A stretch of DNA of 45,270 nucleotides from Acidobacteriaceae bacterium. Its GTDB lineage: Bacteria > Acidobacteriota > Terriglobia > Terriglobales > Acidobacteriaceae. Every line of letters begins with the position of its first letter. Position 1 is the first letter of the stretch. A program made the translations under genes and the position numbers. The stretch spans positions 1-45,270 of the forward strand of contig JABFXN010000107.1 of the NCBI GenBank assembly GCA_013361705.1, in the 5' to 3' direction. The notes under the pieces are model-generated. The model saw only the letters and a list, made by a program, of their open reading frames with translations, was not told the origin of the DNA and did not search any database. Shown here piece after piece: positions 1 through 7,580 of the stretch.

Positions 1-760
1 TCTCCCGCGCGGTGGCGCCGGTGGTGTAATTGTCGTCGATCAGCAGAATGTCCTTTTCCGCGATAGCCGCTTTGTCCCTGACCCCAAAGGCGCCGCGAAG
101 GTTCTGCCGGCGTTGGCGCGGCGTGAGCAAGTACTGATTCTCAGTCGACTTCACGCGGTGCAGTGCGTCGGCGATGCGCAGGCGGAAGTTGTAGCGGCCA
201 TTCAGTACGCGGACAACCTGTTCGGCAAGAAGCAGCGACTGATTGAAACCGCGCTCAGTCAGACGGTTGCGGAAGAGCGGCACCGGCACGACGATGGCGT
301 TGCGGGAGAGGCCAGGCATCTGCCGAACCTCTTCAGCAAGCTTTTCACCCAGCAGGCGTGACAACACCGCCACGCGTTCGAACTTGAAGAGCCCCACCAT
401 TTCACGCAGCGCCCCGGTGTACTCGCCGAAGGCGACGGCCTGAGCGAAAGGCGGTGGGGAGAAGCGGCAGATGCGGCACAAGGGAGCATCTTCGAGCCGG
501 ATGGACTCAAAGCCAAGGGCTTCTCCGCACAGGGCGCACATGGAAATTGTCTGGGGGACCAGGAGTCCGCGACAGGCATCGCAGACCGGCACGCGGGAGG
601 CGCGGAGCAGGGGTTCGCGGCACACGCGGCAATCAGAGGGGAACAGAACAGTGGAGAGGCTGTCGGCCAGGTTTCGACCGGGCGGCGCATCACTTCGCCC
701 AAGCACGTGACTTCGCAGGTAGCGGACGCGTGCGCGCCACCGTTCCACACCGAGCTTCAT
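1..760 (-). CDS. comF: ComF family protein (phosphoribosyltransferase-like), C-terminus cut by window edge
   Basis: ComF proteins couple an N-terminal zinc finger to a type I phosphoribosyltransferase fold; in naturally competent bacteria they take part in DNA uptake or processing, but the biochemical role is poorly known. Read from an ATG at 760, the frame stays open to the window edge (about 253 codons). Eight cysteines in CxxC pairs (C44/C47, C60/C63, C75/C78, C95/C98) form the metal-binding part. A mid-region carries FGEYTGALREMVGLFKFER and NAIVVPVPLFRNRLTERGFNQ, typical of ComF, and the PRPP-binding motif LLIDDNYTTGATARE lies at the very edge, so only the last few dozen residues are missing. 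I see no other competence gene in the window. The family call is firm; a role in competence is inference. Confidence 0.9.
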   Translation of the reverse strand, partial: MKLGVERWRARVRYLRSHVLGRSDAPPGRNLADSLSTVLFPSDCRVCREPLLRASRVPVCDACRGLLVPQTISMCALCGEALGFESIRLEDAPLCRICRFSPPPFAQAVAFGEYTGALREMVGLFKFERVAVLSRLLGEKLAEEVRQMPGLSRNAIVVPVPLFRNRLTERGFNQSLLLAEQVVRVLNGRYNFRLRIADALHRVKSTENQYLLTPRQRRQNLRGAFGVRDKAAIAEKDILLIDDNYTTGATARE

Positions 761-814
761 GTCTGCAGCCTGACTGAAGACGCACCTCGATTGGCCGACG
801 CAGGTTGAAAGAGG

Positions 815-1018
815 TTACATCTTGCGCCAGTTGGTCGCAGTATACCCATAGGTTGTGCCGTAACGCCAGTCAATATCTTGAGAAAGATAGGAACCATCCG
901 GGATGCAGTCAATGATGACGGGGGTGATGCTATTGAAATGAAGGAAGTAAGGACTACGAGCTCTATCGGATAGACCGAATTGATCCATCGACTTCGCTGA
1001 TACACTCCTGCTCAACAT
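815..1018 (-). other. Possible 67-residue ORF or remnant in the comF/OPT gap
   Basis: The divergent gap between comF (start 760) and the OPT transporter (start 1034) is less GC-rich than its neighbours. It holds a 67-codon minus-strand frame whose end (DGSYLSQDIDWRYGTTYGYTATNWRKM without stops) looks protein-like in composition, rich in Tyr and Trp. There is no convincing ribosome binding site before the ATG at 1018 and I recognise no family. It may be the tail of a decayed gene, a real small protein, or chance. The promoter of the OPT gene must also lie in this gap, but I see no clean -35/-10 pair. Confidence 0.25.
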
Positions 1019-1033
1019 AAGGATTGCTCATCG

Positions 1034-3271
1034 ATGGCTCTCGACAACTTCCGTCCCTTTGTTCCTGCAAACGAAACCCGTCCTGAACTCACTTTGCGCG
1101 CCCTGTTGATCGGCGCGCTTTTTGGTGTGCTCTTCGGCGCGGTCACAGTTTATGTCGGCTTAAAAGCAGGACTCACGGTGGCGGCTTCGATCCCCATCTC
1201 GGTGCTCTCGATCTCTATTTTGCGCGCGTTCGGACGGTCATCGATCCTCGAGAACAATATTGTGCAGGCGACGGGAAACGCAGGTCAGTCGATCGCTTCG
1301 GGCGTGATCTTTACGTTGCCGGCACTGATCTTTCTTGGCTTCGACCTGGAGGCGGCGCGCATCTTTGCCCTGGCGCTCTTCGGCGGATGGATCGGCGTGC
1401 TGTTCATGATTCCTCTGCGGCGGCAATTGATTGTGGAAGAGCACGGCACACTGACCTATCCCGAAGGAACGGCGTGCGCCGATGTGCTGATCGCGGGGGA
1501 GAAAGGCGGGAGCTTCGCTTCGCGTATCTTCCTTGGCCTGGGTCTCGGCGGTGTCTACACCCTTTTCCAGAATGAGAATCTCTTCGGTCTGTTTCCAGGC
1601 ACACCGAACTATCAACCCGACTATGGGGCTCAGCACCTGCTGCGCGGATCGGCGATTCGCGCCGATGTGACGCCGGAGTACCTCGGCGTCGGCTACATCA
1701 TTGGAATCCGCGTTGCCGCCATCATGCTGGCCGGCGGCGTCTTTTCGTGGCTGGTGCTGATGCCGGCGATCGTCTTCTTCGGTGGACATCTGCAGGGACC
1801 GCTCTATCCCGGCACCGTGCCGATCATGCAGATGTCGCCTTCGGATCTGTGGCGAACCTATGTTCGTCCGATGGGCGCCGGGGCGGTGGCGTGCAGCGGT
1901 CTGATTACGCTGCTGCGGACGGCTCCGACGATTATCAACGCGCTGACCGCAGGCTTCCGGAAGAAAGGAGGCGCGAGCGCGATTTCGGCTGAGGAGAAGG
2001 CAAGCCGCGTCGAACACGACATTCCGATGAAGTGGGTTGGCCTTGGATCGGTGGCCCTGGTCGTGCTGATGGTGCTGTTCCTCCAGTTCAAGCCGGTGCC
2101 GGGGGCGCAGGTGGGTCTGCTGGCGATTATCGCTGCCGCGGGGCGGGTCGTCATCTTCGGATTTCTGTTCGTAACGGTGAGTTCGCGCATCGTGGGTATC
2201 GTCGGCTCGTCGGCGAGTCCTGTGAGCGGCATGACCATTGCAACGCTGATGGCGACGGCGGCGATCTTCCTGGTAAAGGGATGGACAGCGCCTGCCTTCG
2301 GAGCGCTGGCGATTACGGTTGGCGGCATTGTCTGTATTGCGGCGTCGAATGCGGGCGATACCTCGCAGGACCTGAAGACCGGCTTCCTGATCGGAGCGAC
2401 TCCGTGGAAGCAGCAGGTGGCAATCATGGTCGGCGTGATCGTCTCAGTCTTCTCCATCGGAGCCACACTGAATGCGATGAACACCGGTCTGGAAACCTTT
2501 CAGAAGATGCCGACACCGCGCGTGCTGGATCTTGGTGCGCTGCCGCAGGGAGTTTCCAGCAACGGCAACTTCACCCGTACGCATATCGAGGTGATGAGTC
2601 ACGATGCCGCGGGGCATCAATCGAAGCAGCCGCTGGAAGGAACCAACAGCTACATTCTGCTGAACTCCATCGGATCGTCGGTGCTGGAGGATGGCAAGTA
2701 TCTCTATAACCCAGCGACAGGGCAGGCGGAGATTCAGTGGGTGCAGGGCATCGGCAGCGAGAAGGCCGCAGCGCCGCAGGGACGTCTGATGGCGACGGTC
2801 ATCAACGGCATTCTGTCGCGCAAACTGGCCTGGGGACTGGTCATGCTGGGCGTGGCGCTGGTGATCGTGGTGGAGCTGCTCGGTGTTCGCTCCTTAACCT
2901 TTGCCGTGGGTGCGTATCTGTCGATTGGAACGACGCTGGCGATCTTTGTCGGCGGCGTGGTGCGTTGGATGGTGGAACGCGCGCTGGAAAAGCATCGCGC
3001 AGCCAATCCGATGCCTGGAGATGAGCTGGCATCCGAAGAGATCTCATCGGGGTCTCTCTATGCGTCAGGATTGATTGCCGCCGGTGGTATCGTCGGTCTG
3101 CTGGGTGTATGCGTCAAACTATACGAGAACCTAAAGGAGACGACGATCTGGCGTTTCCCGGAGTCGAATCCACTTCACAACGACTGGATTTCGGTGATTG
3201 GATTCGCACTCCTGGCCTTCTCTCTCTACTATTTCGCCCGTAAACCGCTGGAACAGAAAAAGGAGCAATAA
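1034..3271 (+). CDS. OPT family oligopeptide transporter
   Basis: A 745-residue polytopic inner-membrane protein of the OPT (oligopeptide transporter) family, which imports small peptides or, in other branches, metal chelates by proton-coupled transport. About 14-16 hydrophobic segments are visible. The N-terminus shows the family pattern FVPANETRPELTLRALLIGALFG followed by VYVGLKAGLTVAASIP and NNIVQATGNAGQSIASG, and EGTACADVLIAGEKGG is conserved in bacterial members. A soluble loop of roughly 110 residues (about 490-600) separates the last bundle of helices from the rest. The ATG at 1034 fits the start of the alignment. The DUF2059 gene follows after 4 bases, so the two are probably one transcript. 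Substrate cannot be told from sequence. Confidence 0.93.
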   Translation: MALDNFRPFVPANETRPELTLRALLIGALFGVLFGAVTVYVGLKAGLTVAASIPISVLSISILRAFGRSSILENNIVQATGNAGQSIASGVIFTLPALIFLGFDLEAARIFALALFGGWIGVLFMIPLRRQLIVEEHGTLTYPEGTACADVLIAGEKGGSFASRIFLGLGLGGVYTLFQNENLFGLFPGTPNYQPDYGAQHLLRGSAIRADVTPEYLGVGYIIGIRVAAIMLAGGVFSWLVLMPAIVFFGGHLQGPLYPGTVPIMQMSPSDLWRTYVRPMGAGAVACSGLITLLRTAPTIINALTAGFRKKGGASAISAEEKASRVEHDIPMKWVGLGSVALVVLMVLFLQFKPVPGAQVGLLAIIAAAGRVVIFGFLFVTVSSRIVGIVGSSASPVSGMTIATLMATAAIFLVKGWTAPAFGALAITVGGIVCIAASNAGDTSQDLKTGFLIGATPWKQQVAIMVGVIVSVFSIGATLNAMNTGLETFQKMPTPRVLDLGALPQGVSSNGNFTRTHIEVMSHDAAGHQSKQPLEGTNSYILLNSIGSSVLEDGKYLYNPATGQAEIQWVQGIGSEKAAAPQGRLMATVINGILSRKLAWGLVMLGVALVIVVELLGVRSLTFAVGAYLSIGTTLAIFVGGVVRWMVERALEKHRAANPMPGDELASEEISSGSLYASGLIAAGGIVGLLGVCVKLYENLKETTIWRFPESNPLHNDWISVIGFALLAFSLYYFARKPLEQKKEQ

Positions 3272-3275
3272 CTCC

Positions 3276-3815
3276 ATGACGCGACAGATGACGCGAAGGA
3301 TTCTTATCGTAGCTACGGCCGTGCTGCTCGCGCTTCCCCTTTCTGCGAGAGCCGACGAGGCCAGCAAACGGGCCAAGATCGAACAGATGCTGACCGTGCT
3401 GAAGATGGAAGACAACTTCAATCTCCTGATGAAGCAGGTCGAGCAGCAAGGCCGGCAGATGGGAATGTCGATGACTAACCCGTCGCAATTGACCGATGCC
3501 GACAAGAAGATTCTGGACAATTTCATGACCAAGCTGATGGCCGCAATGCAGGACACGATGGGCTGGCAAAAGCTGAAGTCAGAGTTCATTGATCTTTATG
3601 CCAAGGCCTACACCGAGGAGGAGGTCGACGGCATTCTGACCTTCTATAAATCTCCCGTGGGTCAATCCATGCTCGCCAAAACGCCGCAGTTGGTGCAGCA
3701 GTCGATGGCGATCAGCCAGACGCACATGAAAGAGATTCAGCCCAAGCTGGAGCAGCTCACGGAAGATTTGAAGAAGGATCTGGATGCCGCGCACGCGGCG
3801 AAGCCGAAGCCCTAA
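3276..3815 (+). CDS. Secreted DUF2059 domain protein
   Basis: A 179-residue protein with an N-terminal signal peptide (MTRQMTRRILIVATAVLLALPLSARA) and a mostly helical mature part. The block LKSEFIDLYAKAYTEEEVDGILTFYKSPVGQSML is the hallmark of DUF2059, a periplasmic or secreted family of unknown function. The ATG at 3276 is chosen because AAGGAG (3260-3265) lies at good distance; an in-frame start at 3198 would sit inside the OPT gene and add a non-signal extension. It begins 4 bases after the OPT stop, suggesting cotranscription; a terminator follows at 3855. Function unknown; a role alongside peptide uptake is only inferred from position. Confidence 0.88.
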   Translation: MTRQMTRRILIVATAVLLALPLSARADEASKRAKIEQMLTVLKMEDNFNLLMKQVEQQGRQMGMSMTNPSQLTDADKKILDNFMTKLMAAMQDTMGWQKLKSEFIDLYAKAYTEEEVDGILTFYKSPVGQSMLAKTPQLVQQSMAISQTHMKEIQPKLEQLTEDLKKDLDAAHAAKPKP

Positions 3816-3854
3816 AGGGCAGTTGCTGGTTGCTAGTTCCTGGTTGCTGGATGA

Positions 3855-3885
3855 GGGTCTCGCGTGAGCGAGGCCCTTGTTTTTT
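3855..3885 (+). terminator. Rho-independent terminator after the OPT/DUF2059 unit
   Basis: GGGTCTCGC and GCGAGGCCC form a 9-bp stem (one G-U pair) around a GTGA loop, followed directly by TTGTTTTTT. It lies 40 bases after the DUF2059 stop. Confidence 0.85.
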
Positions 3886-4068
3886 GGGGACGATGCCTCC
3901 GCAGCTTGTAGCGGCTTTCGGGGAGTGGGTGGTCGGACCTTCCATCGAAGGATCGCCCACGGTCAGGAATTATTTTGCAAACCTGGCTATGAATCTCCTG
4001 GAACGCTCGCGGTAAGTCGTTGATTTTTCGTTGACGTGAAGCGTCTCAAATTATTTTCGAGAAATCAG

Positions 4069-4098
4069 TTGACAATCATGGTCGATATATCTCATAGT
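4069..4098 (+). promoter_or_regulatory. Putative sigma-70 promoter of the TonB-C-domain pair
   Basis: A perfect -35 TTGACA at 4069-4074 is followed after 18 bases by CATAGT (4093-4098, 4 of 6 matches to TATAAT), in an AT-rich context. The start codon lies about 38 bases downstream of the -10 box. Confidence 0.55.
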
Positions 4099-4136
4099 GG
4101 TTTTGGCAACTAACAACATTTTGCCAGGAGATAGCC

Positions 4137-4541
4137 ATGAAGAAGTTTCTCGCAGCCAGCATCGCCCTCGTATCCGTAGCCGCCAACGCTCAGTTGATGC
4201 CGATCACGGACGGTTTTCTGGCCCGTGCTATCGCCCCTGCCGCAATTGCCAGTGCGACGGGCGTGGCCAAGCCGGTCAACGCCGCTATCGCCCTGGTTCC
4301 TCCGGTTCGTCAGAGCCAGCTTGATGCTTCCACGATCGCAGCCGGCGCTGCCGGTCTGGTGACGGCGCACTTCACGGTCGACACCAACGGTGTTCCGCAG
4401 GACATCATGCTGGACCGCTCGATCAGCCCCTCGGTCGATGCCCGCATCATCAGGGCCGTCTCTGCTCTGCGCTACACGCCGGGCTCGCTGCACGGCGAAA
4501 AGATTGCTTACCCCGTTGCTCTCTCGCTGAACCTCAAGTAA
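4137..4541 (+). CDS. Secreted stand-alone TonB C-terminal-domain-like protein (copy 1)
   Basis: A 134-residue protein with a clear signal peptide (residues 1-19, ending ANAQ) and a mature domain resembling the TonB C-terminal domain: LVTAHFTVDTNGVPQDIMLDRS, then VSALRYTPGSLHGEKIAYPV and a final beta strand. Energy-transducing TonB proteins have an uncleaved N-terminal membrane anchor and a long Pro-rich spacer; neither is present, so this is more likely a free periplasmic or exported domain than an ExbBD-coupled transducer. AGGAG lies 6 bases before the ATG. It has its own promoter and a homologous copy 59 bases downstream with no terminator between, so they form a duplicated two-gene unit. 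Function unknown. Confidence 0.85.
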   Translation: MKKFLAASIALVSVAANAQLMPITDGFLARAIAPAAIASATGVAKPVNAAIALVPPVRQSQLDASTIAAGAAGLVTAHFTVDTNGVPQDIMLDRSISPSVDARIIRAVSALRYTPGSLHGEKIAYPVALSLNLK

Positions 4542-4600
4542 CGCGAGTTTCTGCCACCCACTCACTCTCTGAACTCATAACCCTGTCAAAGGAGACAAAG

Positions 4601-4987
4601 ATGCGCAAACTGATCGCAGCAAGCCTGTTCGTTCTTCCCACCCTGATGCACGCCCAGCAGAGCCCGGTTCGTGCCGAGGCGCCGAAGATGATGGCCGCTG
4701 CCGCGGCTGTGGCTCCGAAGGTCTCGACCTTCACCGGAATCATCGCCCCCAAGCGCATCACTGACATCGACCGCGCGGTCTTCGTCGGCCTGACCTCCTC
4801 GCAGCCCGTGGTTGCTAAGTTCAACGTCGACGCTCAGGGCGTACCGCAGAACATCGTTGTTGAAGGCGCAAACGAAGCCGCTGCGGCGAAGATCTCCGAC
4901 GCTGTCTCCAAGCTGCGCTACCAGGCCGGCAAGCTGAACGGCCAGAGCTATGAGTTCCCGATGGTTCTGAAGTTCGACCTCCGCTAA
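4601..4987 (+). CDS. Secreted stand-alone TonB C-terminal-domain-like protein (copy 2)
   Basis: A 128-residue paralogue of the preceding gene: signal peptide of the same length (residues 1-19, ending MHAQ), Ala-rich linker, then VVAKFNVDAQGVPQNIVVEG and SKLRYQAGKLNGQSYEFPMV aligning with copy 1. The ribosome binding site AAAGGAG is strong. The TonB-C fold is expected to give a small alpha/beta domain; no membrane anchor remains after signal cleavage. The gene ends 17 bases before a perfect 10-bp hairpin shared with the converging oxidase gene. The two copies have diverged strongly in the linker but kept the domain length, which suggests an old tandem duplication with both copies under selection. 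Confidence 0.85.
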   Translation: MRKLIAASLFVLPTLMHAQQSPVRAEAPKMMAAAAAVAPKVSTFTGIIAPKRITDIDRAVFVGLTSSQPVVAKFNVDAQGVPQNIVVEGANEAAAAKISDAVSKLRYQAGKLNGQSYEFPMVLKFDLR

Positions 4988-5000
4988 ATCGGAGCTTTCC

Positions 5001-6368
5001 CTATGAGGCTGCCCAATGGGCAGCCTCATTTGCTTGACGCACCAGATCTGGCAGGCCGACGCCGTGATACGCGTTTCCCAGCAGCCGTAATCCGCTCAGC
5101 GAGGCGACCTGCTCTTCCAAAGCAGTGACGCGTTCGCGATGCCCGACCTCATACTGCGGCAGCGATGCGGGCCAGCGCCGAACCAGGCTGATGGCCGGCT
5201 CCGGCAGCGAATGGCCGAGGATATTGGTGAGCTCATTCATCCCCAGACGGACGAGGACAGAGTCGGGCAGATCCATCAGGTCTTCGTCGGCAAAGAAGGC
5301 GCGCAACACACGGCCGCTTTCCGGAGCACGATAAGCAAACTTCTGATCGACAAACGTGGCTGCAAGCAGGCGGCTCTCGCTTGAACCCTCCGGCACCAGG
5401 AAGCCGAAGCCTGGAGGCAACGGAAAGTGTTCGCGGAAGGCCAGCGCGATGATGATAGCCGAGCTGGCATCACGTGGGAGAAGTGTTGCAGCATCAGGTA
5501 ACAGCGGTGTCAGCAGAGCAGAGGTCCGCTGCGGCGGAGTCGCGAGCAACACGGTGTCAAAAGATGCCTGGCCATGCTCGGTCTGAACCTTCCACCCGTT
5601 CCCGGTGTGTGTCAAAGCTGTCACTGCCTCTTGTAAGCGGACAGACGCGGGCGGCAGATCGGCTGCCATGCGTTCGATCAGTCCGCCAAGTCCGCTGCGC
5701 AATGAGGCGAAGAGCGAGGCGCCGGTGCGTTGGCGCGATGCAAGGCCGGTGATCAAAGAACCGTACTCGCGTTCAAGAGCGACGAAAGGAGCCATGACGG
5801 CATGGACGGAGAGCTTATGAATGCTGCCTCCGAAGACACCGGAGAGCAGCGGCGCGGCAAGCTTTTCGGCAACCTCCTGGCCGAAGTGACGCGCGACGAA
5901 AGAAGCAACAGATTCGTCATCGCCGGCATGGGCCGCAGCGTAGTCCTTCAATTCCCTGGCTCGTGACGGTTCCTGCAGGTAAGCGCGTTTCGCTTCTTCA
6001 GAGAAGAGAGTGGAGGCCAGCAACGAGTCCATGCCCGCCTGTCCCTGCGGCACCATCATACGCATGTGTTCAGGCATAGGAATGAGTGTTCCCTGCTGTA
6101 AGACATAGGTGCGCCGGTTGTGGTCGTTGGAAGGAATAATCTCATCGCCGAGACCGAGTTCGATGGCGAGCTCGCGCGCCCAGGGTTTCTCAGCAACCCA
6201 GGAATCGGGGCCGCATTCGATGACGAAGCCGTCTTCACGATGAGTCTCGACGATACCGCCGAGACGCGGCCCGGCCTCGAAGAGAGTACAGTCCATGCCG
6301 AGACGATGCAGGCGGTAGGCAGCGGTAAGGCCGGAGATACCTCCGCCGATGATGGCAATCTTCTTCAC
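5001..6368 (-). CDS. hemG: Oxygen-dependent (FAD) protoporphyrinogen/coproporphyrinogen oxidase
   Basis: This flavoenzyme oxidises protoporphyrinogen IX (or coproporphyrinogen III in the coproporphyrin-dependent route) late in haem synthesis; in the nomenclature for the FAD type it is also called hemY. At 455 residues it has the family length. The Rossmann motif IGGGISGLTAAYRL is at residues 6-19, followed by LFEAGPRLGGIVET and DGFVIECGPDSW, typical of HemG/HemY; the C-terminal FAD-contact region reads LRLLGNAYHGVGLPDLVRQA. The start is a GTG at 6368 without a strong Shine-Dalgarno. No other haem gene is in the window, and the gene stands alone between convergent and divergent neighbours. Its last codons form one arm of a terminator hairpin. 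Whether the substrate is proto- or coproporphyrinogen cannot be decided here. Confidence 0.9.
   Translation of the reverse strand: MKKIAIIGGGISGLTAAYRLHRLGMDCTLFEAGPRLGGIVETHREDGFVIECGPDSWVAEKPWARELAIELGLGDEIIPSNDHNRRTYVLQQGTLIPMPEHMRMMVPQGQAGMDSLLASTLFSEEAKRAYLQEPSRARELKDYAAAHAGDDESVASFVARHFGQEVAEKLAAPLLSGVFGGSIHKLSVHAVMAPFVALEREYGSLITGLASRQRTGASLFASLRSGLGGLIERMAADLPPASVRLQEAVTALTHTGNGWKVQTEHGQASFDTVLLATPPQRTSALLTPLLPDAATLLPRDASSAIIIALAFREHFPLPPGFGFLVPEGSSESRLLAATFVDQKFAYRAPESGRVLRAFFADEDLMDLPDSVLVRLGMNELTNILGHSLPEPAISLVRRWPASLPQYEVGHRERVTALEEQVASLSGLRLLGNAYHGVGLPDLVRQANEAAHWAAS
5005..5027. terminator. Bidirectional hairpin between convergent genes, inside the hemG 3' end
   Basis: GAGGCTGCCC (5005-5014), loop AAT, GGGCAGCCTC (5018-5027): a perfect 10-bp stem with a short T-rich flank (ATTTG) on the plus side. 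It ends the TonB-C unit and at the same time encodes the last residues (NEAAHWAAS) of the oxidase on the other strand. Confidence 0.7.
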
Positions 6369-6494
6369 TCAGGCTGATTGTAGAAGGGCAAAGGACTCTC
6401 TGGTGTGCCGGCGATCACATGCAATCTCCAGCAGGTTATTCTGACGCAGGCGATCCGCACGGCAGCGGATAGAGCATGTGATTTAGGGAGCGAC

Positions 6495-7289
6495 ATGTTG
6501 CGAACGACTGCTTGTCTGGTTTTGAGTCTGGTTTTTGCGGGGCCTGCCTTTACACAGTCCACACCTTCTACCCAGGGCGTCGAGAACGCACGGTTGGTGG
6601 AGACTTTGCCACTCGATGGCACCCTCTTCCATGTGCAGGGCGTCGATCTCGATGCGGAGCACATCTGGGTGACCTCGGTCGACATCGAACAGAAGAAGGG
6701 ATACCTTCATCAGTTCAACCGCAACACCGGCCGCTTTGAACGGCAGGTGGAGGTGACCGACGGACTCCGGTTTCATCCAGGAGGATTTTCCATCGCGGGC
6801 GACTCTATCTGGGTACCGGTCGCGGAGTACAAGCCGCACAGCACAGCGACTCTGGTGGAGTTAGACAAGCGCACGCTTGCGGTGAAGCGAAAGCTCTCTG
6901 TCGCCGATCACATCGGATGCGTCGCCGTAACCGGCGACAGCCTGATCGCGGGCAACTGGGGAAGCCGCCAGTTGTATGTCCTGGGTATGGACGGACGGGA
7001 GCTTCGCGTGATCGACGTTGCCTCGAACAACCAGTATCAGGACATCAAGTTTGTGGATGGCAAGCTGGTCGGTGGAGGCAATCTGACCAAGACGACCGGA
7101 GCCGTGGACTGGTACGCGTGGCCCTCGATGCAGCTACTGCGCAGTGTGGCAACGGGTACAACCGATCGCGGTAGACCGTACTCGGCGGAGGGTATGGCGC
7201 TGAAGGGGAACGATCTCTATCTCGTACCTGAAGACGGGCCGAGCCGGGTCTTTCATTTCGTGCTGAGTGCGGTGCCGAGTAAGCAATAG
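6495..7289 (+). CDS. Secreted DUF6454-like protein, probable beta-propeller
   Basis: A 264-residue exported protein. The start at 6495 is chosen because it gives a good signal peptide (MLRTTACLVLSLVFAGPAFTQ) after GGGAG (6486-6490); the upstream in-frame ATG at 6405 would bury it behind 30 unrelated residues. The mature part contains repeating strands with Trp-rich turns (HIWVTSVDIEQKKGYLHQFN, DSIWVPVAEYKPHSTATLVEL, YSAEGMALKGNDLYLVPEDG), resembling a small propeller and, as I recall the family, DUF6454. No catalytic motif is visible. The promoter region is shared with the divergent oxidase gene. Function unknown. Confidence 0.75.
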   Translation: MLRTTACLVLSLVFAGPAFTQSTPSTQGVENARLVETLPLDGTLFHVQGVDLDAEHIWVTSVDIEQKKGYLHQFNRNTGRFERQVEVTDGLRFHPGGFSIAGDSIWVPVAEYKPHSTATLVELDKRTLAVKRKLSVADHIGCVAVTGDSLIAGNWGSRQLYVLGMDGRELRVIDVASNNQYQDIKFVDGKLVGGGNLTKTTGAVDWYAWPSMQLLRSVATGTTDRGRPYSAEGMALKGNDLYLVPEDGPSRVFHFVLSAVPSKQ

Positions 7290-7338
7290 CCGAGTGAAAA
7301 CGAAGCGTAACGTATCGACAAATTCGAGAGCCCTGCAC

Positions 7339-7429
7339 TGGGTGCCCATCCATTGCGAATCGGGGTCCCCGGCGAACTTGTTCGCTGGGGTGAATAGCAA
7401 TGGGTGGGATGTTCGAGCGAAGCTCGAAT
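7339..7429. repeat. Intergenic palindromic repeat (family C: CATCCATTGC/GCAATGGGTG)
   Basis: CTGGGTGCCCATCCATTGC is followed by a nested hairpin (CCCCGGCGAA with TTCGCTGGGG) and the closing arm GCAATGGGTGGGAT, then TTCGAGC-GAA-GCTCGAA. Related units occur at 12881, 17491, 42581 and in part at 39089. Confidence 0.75.
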
Positions 7430-7438
7430 CGTCTTTTT
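7412..7438 (+). terminator. Terminator-like hairpin after the DUF6454-like gene
   Basis: TTCGAGC, loop GAA, GCTCGAA is a perfect 7-bp stem, followed by TCGTCTTTTT. It forms the distal end of a family C repeat, so the repeat may double as a terminator. Confidence 0.5.
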
Positions 7439-7483
7439 GCTTGCTCGAAGGGATAGCCGTTCGATCCAGTTGGGGACTATAGA

Positions 7484-7570
7484 TCGGGCCTTCAGCCCTT
7501 CATCTTCTATTGGGCATCAGACCTGGGGCGTTGCCCCAGGCTGGTATAGAGCGCGCCTTCAGCGCTTGGC
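7484..7570. repeat. Chain of short GC-rich palindromes
   Basis: Three consecutive palindromes: GGGCCTTCAGCCC (about 7486-7498), CCTGGGGC-GTT-GCCCCAGG (7522-7540), and GCGCGCCTTCAGCGC (about 7551-7565). Their spacing and style resemble REP/BIME-type intergenic elements. They lie immediately before the bshC stop codon. Confidence 0.6.
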
Positions 7571-7580
7571 GAGAAGGTCA

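Larger units (their letters stand above)
3816..4136 (+). other. Gene-free gap with terminator, short repeats and promoter
   Basis: No credible gene. The first 35 bases hold three near-copies of TGGTTGCT (around 3822-3850), a style of intergenic repeat. Next come a rho-independent terminator (3855-3885), an unassigned stretch, an AT-rich block from 4020, and a sigma-70-like promoter (4069-4098) serving the downstream TonB-C-domain pair. Confidence 0.7.

Noticed and set aside
4137-4987. Energy-transducing TonB assignment for the tandem proteins
   Set aside because: No uncleaved N-terminal anchor or periplasm-spanning Pro-rich region and no exbB/exbD nearby.
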